64,000 nt of DNA from Kappaphycus alvarezii. Lineage: Eukaryota; Rhodophyta; Florideophyceae; Gigartinales; Solieriaceae. Both the position numbers and the translations under genes were made by a program. The notes under the pieces are model-generated. The model saw only the letters and a list, made by a program, of their open reading frames with translations, had not been told where the DNA came from and made no database searches. Of this stretch, positions 42,290 through 51,678 are shown piece by piece (position 1 is the stretch's first letter; each line of letters starts with the position of its first letter). The stretch lies in contig NADL03000501.1 in NCBI GenBank assembly GCA_002205965.3, positions 186,001 through 250,000 on the forward strand. Reading direction: 5' to 3'.

Positions 42290-44170
42290 TTTTGCTTTTT
42301 TCCGCACGCACGCAACCACCGTTGATCGTGCCCAATCGTGACAAAACGACCATTGCGAGTGCTCAAGGCACACAGCAAGGCGACCCTGCCAGCATGCTCT
42401 TGTTCTCGCTGACGATCCAGCCCCTCATCCGCCGGATTGCAGAAAACACGGGCATCGTCCTCAACCAATGGTACGCCGACGATGGTACGTTGATGGGGCC
42501 CCTCCTCGACCTCCGACAAGCCCTCTGCATCCTCCGTGACGAGGGACCTACCTACGGCCAACATCTCAACCCGGGGAAAACCCGCATTTATTGCCCAACG
42601 GTCCCACGCCCACAGCGCGAGGCTGTTCTCCAGGAATTTCGCCTCGCCGAATGCTCCCCGGACGGATTCGAGCTCCTCGGGGCTCCGCTCGGAAACCGCA
42701 TTTCACCGATGCCTTCCTTTGAGAAAAGATCGAGGGTTGCCGCCGAACTCTCCAGCTCCTGACCATGGTTGATGACCCGCGCGCGCGGTTTCACATGCAC
42801 CGCCTTTGCGCGTCGGCCTGTGTGGTGGACGACGCTTTCAAGCTCGCTGACCAACGGGACGCCCGTACTGCTGCCGAGGCTTTCGATACGCCGCTATACC
42901 GATCTTCATGGCATTCAACTCAGTGACAAAGCGTGGTCGCAGGCCACCTTGCCCATCCAACAGGGCGGTCTTTGGTTCACCCTCATCTCACTGTTCTCAG
43001 ATGTCGCCGCTGCTTCGAGTATCATCGATGCAGCATCAGCACGACTGAGGTCCGCAACCCACATCGGGCCCCGCTCTTCCGCTCTCACCGGCTCCCGCTA
43101 CCGCCGCGACAAGGCTTTCCTTCTTGGTCAAGCCGCCCGTCACATTCCAGACTTCCTCCTGCACATCCCTGGAATGGCATACCCCGTTGACCTGGGTTCC
43201 TTCGACCCGCTCCCTCTTGCTACAGCACACAAACACGTCCAAAACTACCTAAAACGTGTGCAGCAGGAGGCGCTGGCCAAGGTTCACTGGCGCGACGACC
43301 ACTGGGCTAGATCTCCGAACCCGGACCTTCACACGGACGCCGATGTACGGCTTCGCATACGCGGTCTAGCGCTCCTCAAAGGCACTGGTGCTGCTTTTCT
43401 CTGTACGCGCATCCCTCGGCCGGCACGGAAGTATACGCGGTACACTGGAAAATAATGCTTCGCCGCTACCTGGGACTGCCCGTTTATGACGACTCGCTTC
43501 CTCGGAACTGCGAGCATTGTAAACGCCAAATGGACAGGTTAGGAGACCACACTGTGGACTTGTGCCCTTCTGGGTTCGGTCGCAAACACCGGCATGACTC
43601 GCTTCGCAACGTCATTGCCGGCCGTATCGCCCATGCCGCCGGCCTTGATTGCCAGATCGAGGCCCCACTCCTCGTGCCCGGCACGGAGCAGCGACCGGTC
43701 GACATACTGGTTCACCCACCAGCAGCCCCTGACGGCGCTGCGGCCCGCCCGATCGCCTGCGATGTCACCGTAGTCTCCATTCAAGGACGATGTGAGAACA
43801 AGAGCCACAAGGGAAGTGGGCGGTGCTGCTGCAAATGCGCACCGCAACAAAATGACGGACCTGGAGCGAAAACTGCACAGACCCCAATTTCGAATTTCAA
43901 CCGCTGGCCTTTGATTCCCTGGGTTCCCCTTCCCCCGCAACCACCCGCTTCATAGAGGGAATGTTGCCCCGCATTGCGAACAAATTCAACACGTTAACAA
44001 GAGTTATCTGTACACGGGTTTTTAGGCGCATTAGTGCACAATCTGGTCGTCGAGTGCACAATCTATTGAATCGCGTATGTCGCTGCACGTGGCCGACGTG
44101 GACCACACGGTTAGCTCTTCGCTAGCAATAGTCGGATCCTGCAGCGGACACCCGTTCCACTGATGCCCTA
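42290..44170 (+). mobile_element. LINE-like retrotransposon, copy E (best preserved 3' half)
   Basis: It begins inside the RT (PPLIVPNRDK). RT motif B is AQGTQQGDPASMLLFSL and motif C is NQWYADDGTLMG (about 42470). LGAPLGNR follows, then after one stop a linker ORF 42769-43455 (GIQLSDKAWSQATLPIQQGGLWFTL, and VDLGSFDPLPLA). Next is ORF 43455-43955 with LRRYLGLPVYDDS, a CCHC knuckle (CEHC..DHTVDLC), RHDSLRN and RPVDILVHPPAAPDGAAARPIACDVTVVS. A frame change follows at the endonuclease. The copy is 5'-truncated, as is common for LINEs, and ends in the conserved 3' tail 44081-44168. It is the clearest evidence for an RT, CCHC and restriction-like endonuclease order in this family. Confidence 0.85.
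44081..44168 (+). repeat. 3' tail of LINE copy E
   Basis: CGCTGCACGTGGCCGACGTG marks the start of a tail of about 88 bases. The same tail occurs in inverted orientation at 44561-44650, and shorter matches end copy B (about 16440-16485) and copy C/D (about 21852-21800). Confidence 0.85.
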
Positions 44171-44373
44171 ATGTTGCTACTCTATTATACTAGAATCGAA
44201 GAACATGAAGGCATAATTATCAATACCGTAAAGTCTTCTTCCGAGCCTATGTCTCGTGCAGCGGCAGGCGCGAGCAGATAGCCATAGCAATAGACGACCA
44301 GATGATGCACACTGCCGACATGGTCCATCCGATTCGTTCCTTGCGGTAACTTTAGATCCTGCAGCAGACACCA

Positions 44374-44518
44374 TACAGTACTGTACAGTACCATTTTTTT
44401 CTCATCAGTCCTTTCGAGTGTACTGTACACTGTATCTCATTTACAGCGAATAGTTTTTTTCACTAGAACAGAACTTTACTTCAACCAGTATTTATCGTGT
44501 ACTGTACTGTACAGTACA
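44374..44518. repeat. Cluster of GTAC-centred palindromes
   Basis: TACAGTACTGTA (44374-44385), TACTGTACAGTA (44379-44390) and the 16-base perfect palindrome TGTACTGTACAGTACA (44503-44518). They lie between the two facing LINE tails. Confidence 0.75.
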
Positions 44519-44560
44519 CTGCAGGTTTGCCCCCGTGATCCACGTGGGACGGTAACTTTA

Positions 44561-44650
44561 TGGCATCAGTAGAACGGGTGTCCGCTGCAGGATCCGACTA
44601 TACTGCTAGCTAAGTGCTAACCGGGTGGTCCACGTCGGCCACGTGCAGCG
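44561..44650 (-). repeat. 3' tail of another LINE copy, inverted
   Basis: On the minus strand it matches 44081-44168 over about 88 bases with a handful of differences. No coding part of the element is recognised beyond it, so this copy is almost wholly 5'-truncated. The two tails face each other about 390 bases apart. Confidence 0.8.
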
Positions 44651-44659
44651 CCGTGAAGT

Positions 44660-45346
44660 TGGTAGTTCCGATGGTTTCATCACCGCAGTCATGCCCAGTA
44701 CGGGGGGAGACAATCGTTCTTTCACCGGCAAAGGATCAGGGGGCGTGAGACCCATGTGAGTAGAAGCGACGATGAAGCATGTGGCAAGGGCGACGGAGAA
44801 AACGAAGCGCTTAGTTATTTTGTCGAGAGTGCTAAATGATTGGCAACTTAAAGATGTGAGCTGAGGAAGCTATGATCTGATTTTTGCTACGAAAACGGTG
44901 CTTTCTGTAGGACAGCGGTCCTATACACAAACTTCTCTCTTCTCATTCCCTGTGAGTCTTCAAAAACAACTCTTCCCATTAATTTTCTTTTACGAACAAA
45001 ATCATGAAACGTATTTTTCCCCATGAATCCAAATTCATGTGTAACTCCATTTCTATTTTGACTTTGAGCATTTTGGTCCTCCTTTTTCAAAAAAAAAATA
45101 AATCTTTCGACTCATGATCCTCTTCGTCCTCCAAATTCAGTTCCGATATTTTGTCAAGCAGATTTTTAGTTATTGCCCTGATTGCATGAAAATTCAAAGC
45201 CGCGGCATTGCCTCACATTTTTTATTTCATCCAAGGCCGTGAAACTTTTCGAAGACGTCGCCCTATTTAAAGTTCGAAATCGACATCGTTTAGGAAGAAC
45301 AACAGCCATAAACTACCCCATCGGCTCACTCCTTTTTCCCCTCAAC
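44660..45346. other. Intergenic, no recognised gene
   Basis: Upstream of the acidic ORF. No domain, RNA or clear promoter was seen. Confidence 0.4.
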
Positions 45347-45949
45347 ATGACCAACCCCCGCCCGTCCCTCACCATGGCCAAGTCATCCCGAGGCCGGCGC
45401 CCCCTCAACGCGCTGGCCCTGATGGCCAACGGACCAACGGATTATGATGACTACTGTAAAAGAATGGACCGGAAACGCGTTAAGGAGTGTGTCCGCTTGC
45501 ACTGCTTCGAGGAGGAACAAGAGGCAGAGGAGGAGGTACAGGAAGAGGAGGAAGAGTAGGCGGAAGAGGAAGATTAAGAGGAGAGCTGGGTGGACCCGTG
45601 GGAGCCACTGGTGTACAACAGTAGGGGAGCCGCGGTGGAGAACGAAGGGGATACTGAGAGAGAAATCGTTATCTCTGACTTTTCTGACAAGGATGAGGAG
45701 GAGGATGAAGAGGAGTACGAGGAGAGTGAGGGTAAGGGAGACATGGAAGGTGCTGGAATTGTGGGGAGGGGGTCGGACAGCATGGAATAGGTGGTCCCGA
45801 CTCTGGAACCGGATGGGGGCATTTTTAGTGGCTTAGATATCTCCCAGGAGGAAATAGAGAATCGTAAGCCGTTCGCGGATATTTGTGGGGACTGCTTGAC
45901 TGGAACGGATATTTTTAGGGAATTGTTTGGCTCTGATCTACAGGACTAA
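45347..45949 (+). pseudogene. Acidic protein ORF with three in-frame stop codons
   Basis: From the ATG at 45347 a single frame of 201 codons runs to a TAA at 45947. It reads MTNPRPSLTMAKSSRGRRP, then DYDDYCKRMDRKRV, then Glu-rich runs, VDPWEPLVYNSRG, DFSDKDEEEDEEEYEE and SGLDISQEEIENRKPFADICG. Three stops interrupt it (a TAG at 45557, a TAA 15 bases later, and a TAG at 45788), yet the frame never shifts. The first two stops sit in Glu-codon runs, where GAG or GAA to TAG or TAA needs one change. No family is recognised; it could be a nuclear acidic protein or an accessory ORF of an unknown element. Confidence 0.45.
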
Positions 45950-47375
45950 TATATTAAAGAAGAAATCTAGATATTTATCTTGATAGTATCTGCTGTTAGT
46001 CTTTTTCGTTAACAAGATTCCATTTGATGCATTTTATGGTTCTTAGTATGTTTGTTTGAGACTTTGGGGTTAGAAAAACAGTCTATATAAGCTTAGTAAA
46101 CTGCTTCCTCTTGTGCAAGTCAAGCAAGTTGGCAGACAACTTAAAGTCAAGTCCCGAGTAGTAGGAAGTTGAGAGTCAACTTCAGACCCAAGAGCCATTT
46201 TTCTTACGCTGGTCACAGAGCATCAGTGGTAGACCCTGACCCTTCTATACTTGCTTGTACCCCTCTCAACTGTCCTCCTTACCCAACACTTTTTTGTTCG
46301 TTCAACTATACTGCGGTAGCACTTTTGTCACTTACAACACTTTCTTTTTGGGGTAACTGGTTCTGAGTATCCCTTCCCCGAATATTTACCCCTATCACAG
46401 GTCATGCCAAATTTTACCATAGCGAAACAGTTGCCAAATGGCTTGCATGTACAAACAGATCCTTCTCACTTCTCGCAATCTCATCGAAATACTATCATTG
46501 TTCGTTAACAGAAATATGCAGAACAGAATTTGCACAGGTTGCGATAAATTAGTCAAGTTTTCAAATAGTTTCTACAAAACCCATAAGGACTAAAATTCCT
46601 CTTCATGTGGTAATATGGGCCATGTTTAGGAAAGTTCTCGGTCAAGCCATGAAATGAGGTTAAAAGGGAAACCAATGAAACCAAAGAATCGTATATCATC
46701 TAAAATGATGTCGCTCCACCCAAAAGCGAAAAATGCATGAGAGGACTTGATGAACATCGGCACAGAAACATGTTCATTTGATGAAGAATCGTAAGGAGAT
46801 AGGAGAGGTTATGACATTGCGCCTGCTTTGAAGCTGAAGAAAACAAAAGATTGTGTCACCAAATGGCATTTACCGCACAAAACAGCCTAGTGGAGGGGCA
46901 AGAAGATATAAGCACCACAGAATACGAAAAATGGACATCAAAGAAGAGCAAGAAGGCGTGTCTCAGCGAAAAAATGCCGAAGTACGATATGATGACCGAG
47001 CCGCGCTCAATACATTACTGTTGCAGAACCAAGAAGAGTGATATCGTCGGCGGTACCAGTTTTTGCAGAGGCCGGGTGCCTCGTGGTAGTCATTAATAGC
47101 GCCAGTATCTCCGTTGCATTATTTCAGGGGACTTGAATCCCCGGGATAATCGCCTGCCTAGACCTACACAGTCCTCAACACGCACCGGGACAAGATCGTG
47201 CAGGGTCAGCGGTAAGGCTGCGATTGCAACAAAAAGTGCGTTGCGTGTTGTGTACTGTTCGCCAAAGTTGTTTTTTTCATTCTATATTGTTACTCAATTC
47301 TTCCTAAACTATTCCTGTAACACCTCCTAAATATTGTATCAAGGTCTATTTCGATTCTAGCTGAGAATTAGAAAT
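45950..47375. other. No recognised gene
   Basis: A TATA-like TATATAAG lies near 46084. No downstream coding sequence can be assigned to it, and it could belong to an unrecognised LTR remnant. Short ORFs near 46851-47096 show no domain. Confidence 0.35.
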
Positions 47376-47765
47376 TTAGAGCCAGCGAGGCACCTTGTCC
47401 GTGGGAACAACTGCAATCCCGGGTTGAGATGTTATCGTATAATCGACAGCATACTGAAGTTGTGAATCAACCTCCGCTGATGCCAGCCCGTATTTCAGCC
47501 GAAATAAAGCACAGTCGATACATGGAACATAGAGCAGCATCCAGCCTGGCTTTGGCATGAGATCAATTGTTATTCCTAAAATAGGAATAATTAGAACGGC
47601 AAAACAGTTCGAAACACTCGATAAGAAGGAACAAAACAGATCGAGACTGAGAATCAGATAGACAAGAGTAAGACCTGCCACTAGACACGCGGACCAGAGA
47701 ACAGCAGAGCAAGAAAAATACAATGACCTGTGACAATTTCCTCGACACATCTTACGGCAGTTCAT
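47376..47765 (-). CDS. Hypothetical small membrane protein
   Basis: 129 residues with an ATG start. It is hydrophobic: about residues 14-37 (SLYFSCSAVLWSACLVAGLTL and beyond) and 40-65 can form two or three membrane helices. A hydrophilic C-terminus (LASAEVDSQLQYAVDYTITSQ) follows. It is rich in Cys. No family is recognised. It lies about 235 bases downstream of the Hint gene on the same strand. Confidence 0.4.
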   Translation of the reverse strand: MNCRKMCRGNCHRSLYFSCSAVLWSACLVAGLTLVYLILSLDLFCSFLSSVSNCFAVLIIPILGITIDLMPKPGWMLLYVPCIDCALFRLKYGLASAEVDSQLQYAVDYTITSQPGIAVVPTDKVPRWL

Positions 47766-48000
47766 ACGAGGAAAACTTTGGGTAAAATCACCTCATGAAA
47801 CCACAACCCCCAATGCCGACCCCCCGGCACCGCCCCTACCCTGCTTCAAGGCCAGCACCCAGTTCAACTACAATCCATGTCACAGATACGCCCACGTCCG
47901 CACATCACGCAGCCTCGACACACAATACTCAAAAATGCACTACATTCAACATAGCGGTAATCACACCAGCAGCACCTCGTGTGACCAGCCCCCCACAAGC

Positions 48001-48736
48001 TCATGAAACCAGCATCTGAGACCGTGAAACCAACCCCCATTTCCACGCTCCCAAAACCCCAGAATGCAACGACGTTCCAGTGACATCAACCCCAAACACG
48101 CGATACAATGCACGCAGCGGTGCCAACAACGAATTGGCCACCCGCGGTTCAACAGCACTGGTATAACAACTTGTACGAAAGCCATCGACCACAAGATCAC
48201 CAGCCGTGGTCTGCGGGTTGTACAACCCTCGCCGAAACACCCGCCGCACACTCAACACACGCACCCACTCTCCATCCGCCCGTTGCAACCTATCCCCCTC
48301 CACCACATCCCCCGCAACCCGCAACACACCATCCGCGTACACATAATGACCCTCCGACACCACCAACGCAGCATCAGAAGTAACCAACTTTAAAAACGGG
48401 AACCGACCCCGAGATACACGATGCGTGAACAGAAAGACGTCGGAGAATGCATTCTCAGCGATGAGAGCACGATGTCCGATGGAAAGGTGTTGCATGGGCA
48501 TGGGGCCGTGATGTTGCACGTGGATGGTGGCGTTGGCGGGAAAGCAAGCGCCGCTGGTGGTAGTGGTGGGTCGGCGGCGGCGAGAGGAAGGTCCGCCGCT
48601 CTCCCGGAGTCGCCGCGACGGTCCGTGTGGTGGGGATGGTGGCGGGGTGAATTGGGGAGGGGAAGAGGACGTGGAGGAGGAGGAGCAGGAGGAGGAGGGA
48701 TGGCATTTTGATGCGGGCAATGGTGGGGAGGAGCAT
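48001..48736 (-). CDS. Secreted protein with hedgehog-type Hint domain, one frame change
   Basis: The Hint domain starts at SGACFPANATIHVQ with the nucleophilic Cys. It continues with MQHLSIGHRALI, SEGHYVYADGVL (the conserved His of Hint block B) and VVEGDRLQ. It ends with GLYNPQTTAGDLVVDGFRTSCYTS, the hedgehog Hog ending. Such domains cut themselves off by an N-S acyl shift at this Cys. The Hint frame has no ATG upstream. An overlapping frame has ATG at 48736 and a strong signal peptide (MPSLLLLLLLLHVLFP from 48706), behind a TATAAAA at 48772-48766. A +1 change near 48540-48600 joins the two frames. I infer a secreted or ER protein with a short basic/Pro-rich linker before Hint. Hint proteins without a hedgehog signalling domain are known from algae and other protists. 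Confidence 0.75.
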
Positions 48737-48765
48737 TTGGAGGAGGGTTGAGAGGGTTGAGAGGG

Positions 48766-48772
48766 TTTTATA
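48766..48772 (-). promoter_or_regulatory. TATA box of the Hint gene
   Basis: TATAAAA on the minus strand, 30 bases before the ATG at 48736 and 60 before the second ATG at 48706. It supports a start in the signal-peptide frame. Short AGGGTTG direct repeats lie between box and ATG. Confidence 0.5.
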
Positions 48773-50565
48773 CTCCTATTGTATGATGCTGTGTAAGCAG
48801 GAATGGCGGAATGGTGTACACTACAGACGGGTGATGCAAATGCGCCCTTGGTGCAGATCCATACAAAAAATGTAACTAACACATAACTTTCAACATTACC
48901 AATAGCTGTCAAGCTGTTACTTTTTCCCGACAATGGCTTCTGCCCTGATCAGCACAAATTGAAAAAAGAATAGGATGCAACACAAGCCGCCTATCACCAT
49001 TCACTTCCTCCTCCCATTCGCCCACCGCCATGCACTGCCCCATTTCTGCCACCCCGTCTCCTCTCTTCATCGCCCTCGTCCTACTCGAAAATTGAAAACT
49101 GGTTACCGGCAACTCATCTGCCTGCCAGCTTGCCACAGCTACACCACCCGCCCCCACCCGCGATCCTGCAAGCTGCCGTCGCTAATCTACACCACAACAC
49201 TGAATCCTGGATGTCCCGCATTTCATTCGCCACATCCCAACAACCCCTTCAATCCACCGTCGCACGCTGCTGCCACATATAATGCCTCTTCCGCCACTTG
49301 TCTCCATGACTTTCACGTTGCCAATTTCAATCTGCAACGTCAAAGTCATCCATGTACAGCCGTTTACTTACTGGTCCATCACAACCACACACTCCTCCAC
49401 CCCGAAATAGCCATTCGCTTGCCACGCCAGCTCGGCTAGCCTCGCCACTTCCCGTGTCACTGCATACAAAATTCCCATCACCGCAGTTTTCAAACCCCAA
49501 TTGCACAAATGCCTCTAAACATAATATCAATAACAATATTTACTCATCTGACATTTCGAGTGAAAGACAGCCGCGCTAACATGGAATCGGTTATACGCAC
49601 TCTCCTATTCACAAGTGCTGCGTGTCGCTTTCATAAACGCAACAATGTCGTTTATAGAATTTGGTACCCAAGTGGTGTAGCCTGCACTCAAATGCCATAT
49701 CACCTTCCCGTTGATTTTTACAAGAGGCATAAGCAACATATCACGTCACATGCCTCGCATTTTCATAGTTGCCCCGCCAACCACACTCATATCTCTCCAG
49801 TGTAATCAATATATACACCGTAAAATATCTCGTCATATTTTTCTCGTCGATGCATGATTCTGCACTTCTGTTATCTCCTCCTTCTTTTCAACCCAACTGC
49901 ACACGGAACCACGCAATGGTGGAAGAGGTTCCAATCGAGATGCGAGTCTAAATAAATCAGCAAAACTTGCTCTTCTTCCTTTCCATCCCTTCAGGCCTTA
50001 CTACACCGCATAGCAACATATCTTTTTCCTCTTGGCAAACCCTGAATCTGAGGCCGTTTCCGTTCATATGTAGCAGTGGGGCAGATCGGGAAGATAATTA
50101 ACATATTCGCCGAAAACCAATCTGCAAAATCTCCAACATGTAATTTGGTTACCAACCGAACGCTATGGGGACTATTGTCCATCGTTGGGTGTCTGTTTCA
50201 ACTAGGCCCGTGCATCAACTTGCGCTGCAGCCGAGAGTTTAGTCATGTTCAAAACTACGACCCACAATATTCAAAGTGGGGCCAGACCGACCCTATAGTC
50301 CTCGCAAAGATCCAACTACACGTTGTCCAACTAGTCTCTCGATTATACTTTGTTGGTCAAGCAAAAAATGATCCTCCTTGTCTATTGGCATTCAAGCGGG
50401 TGCTACCAGAAACTATGCCGTCAAGCTTTAAGCATGGTTCGTCTTGGCCTGGACGAAACCAATGTTCTCTCAAAAACACGAAAAACAGGCACAAATTGCC
50501 ATCCCACGCGCCCCAACAACAAAGTTAACGCTCCAAGCATCCCTCTTCTGCAGAGACTTGGAGCC
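48773..50565. other. No recognised gene
   Basis: About 1.8 kb between the Hint and YcnI-like promoters. Short plus-strand ORFs (for example near 48975-49439) are His/Pro-rich with no domain. Confidence 0.4.
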
Positions 50566-50571
50566 TATAAA
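50566..50571 (+). promoter_or_regulatory. TATA box of the YcnI-like gene
   Basis: TATAAA followed by GG, 84 bases upstream of the ATG at 50655. Confidence 0.45.
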
Positions 50572-50654
50572 GGTGGCCAGCACTCCATTATCAGACTATA
50601 GTTTCCTCAGCTCACATTTAAAAGTAGCCAATCCTTCAGCACACCCGACACACA

Positions 50655-51172
50655 ATGAACCGCTTCATTTTTCCGTCGCCCTTCCGTATGCCTCATCGCC
50701 GCCTCTGCTCACATGGGTCTCACACCCTCTGAAGCCATTGCAGGTGAAAGAACGATTGTTTCCCTCCGTATCGGGCATGACTGCGGTGATGACACCATCG
50801 GAACCACCAACTTTACCGTCAAGTTGCCGCCGCGCATGCCGTCCGTGAGCGTGGAGCAGCCCGCCAACTGGAGGGTTTTCATCAACAAGGCCCCTGCAGA
50901 CCCTCCCATTGACACCGGGCACGGATTCTCTGACGAGTATGTAGACTCGGTAACCTACATCGGATTCCTACCGGACGGCTTCTACAGCTGTTCAACCTCC
51001 GCATCAAGTTCCCTGATACTCCGGGTAAGGAACTGTGGTTCTCTGGATTCCAGGATTGCCACAACCAAGGCACCTCCCTCGCTTGGGATGTGATCCCAAC
51101 GCCGCCAACCCCAAGCCGAGGTATCCGGCCAGGTCCGTGACACTTCTCCCGGCCGATGCAGAGGATGCATAG
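50655..51172 (+). CDS. YcnI/DUF1775-like copper-binding domain gene, frame broken
   Basis: Four segments in shifting frames cover a YcnI-like protein of about 170 residues. A start MNRFIFPSPF (ATG 50655) leads to a signal-peptide end IAASA, then H-MGLTPSEAIAGERTIVSLRIGHDC (about 50710-50785). VSVEQPANWRVFIN, SVTYIGFLPDGFY and, after another change, LFNLRIKFPDTPGKELWFSGFQDC follow. The last part is AANPKPRYPARSVTLLPA, up to the TAG at 51170. In bacterial YcnI the His just after signal cleavage is a copper ligand, and this protein keeps His directly after an AxA cleavage site. About three frame changes occur, so it is either a pseudogene or a locus with assembly indels. A Ty3/Gypsy element sits 137 bases downstream. 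Eukaryotic members of this family are few in my knowledge. Confidence 0.7.
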
Positions 51173-51309
51173 AAATTTTTATCCGGTAGCTGGACTAGTG
51201 TAGATAATAAAACTGGATTTGTTGTTTCTTTTATCCGATCTACAGAGCGAAGGTCCTAGGAGGCTGCCGTGCTGTTGCCAATTTATCGGAGCAGCCAAAG
51301 CAACCTGTT

Positions 51310-51678
51310 TGTAACAATCCAGAATAGTCTACGGTATTCTAGGCTGTTCTGGACTCATGCCAGCAAGGCATATTTAGCGTGGCATTTATCTTTTTAGTTT
51401 TTATTTTGCCTGTAGAATTTTATATTGCATTGCTGTAACGCATCTAGAGGTTTCCAATTAGTGTTCTAGAATAGTTTGTGGAATACTTTAGAAATTTCTA
51501 GTCAGTATATTTGATATGTGTGATTTTGCAGACATTTAGAGGGGGTGAGAATCACTATTTAAGGAACGGTTATTGCCGAGTAGCGGCACCAACACCCAAC
51601 CAACTATTATCCATCGATCAAAGTCTCGTTTGAGTTTATTTTAACTGTCTTCCTTTGCCCCAACTACTCTTCGTTTCA
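51310..51678 (+). repeat. Left LTR of the second Ty3/Gypsy element
   Basis: Begins TGTAACAATCC and ends CGTTTCA. It contains a TATA-like TATTTAAGG region near 51556. It is followed by CTGGTAGCATCGC, a possible tRNA primer-binding start. Confidence 0.9.

Noticed and set aside
46049-46210. TATA-containing stretch that could be part of a solo LTR
   Set aside because: No TG..CA limits with a target duplication and no second copy in the window.
50076-50528. Plus-strand ORF of 150 codons
   Set aside because: It starts only with GTG, has no domain and mixed composition; probably chance.
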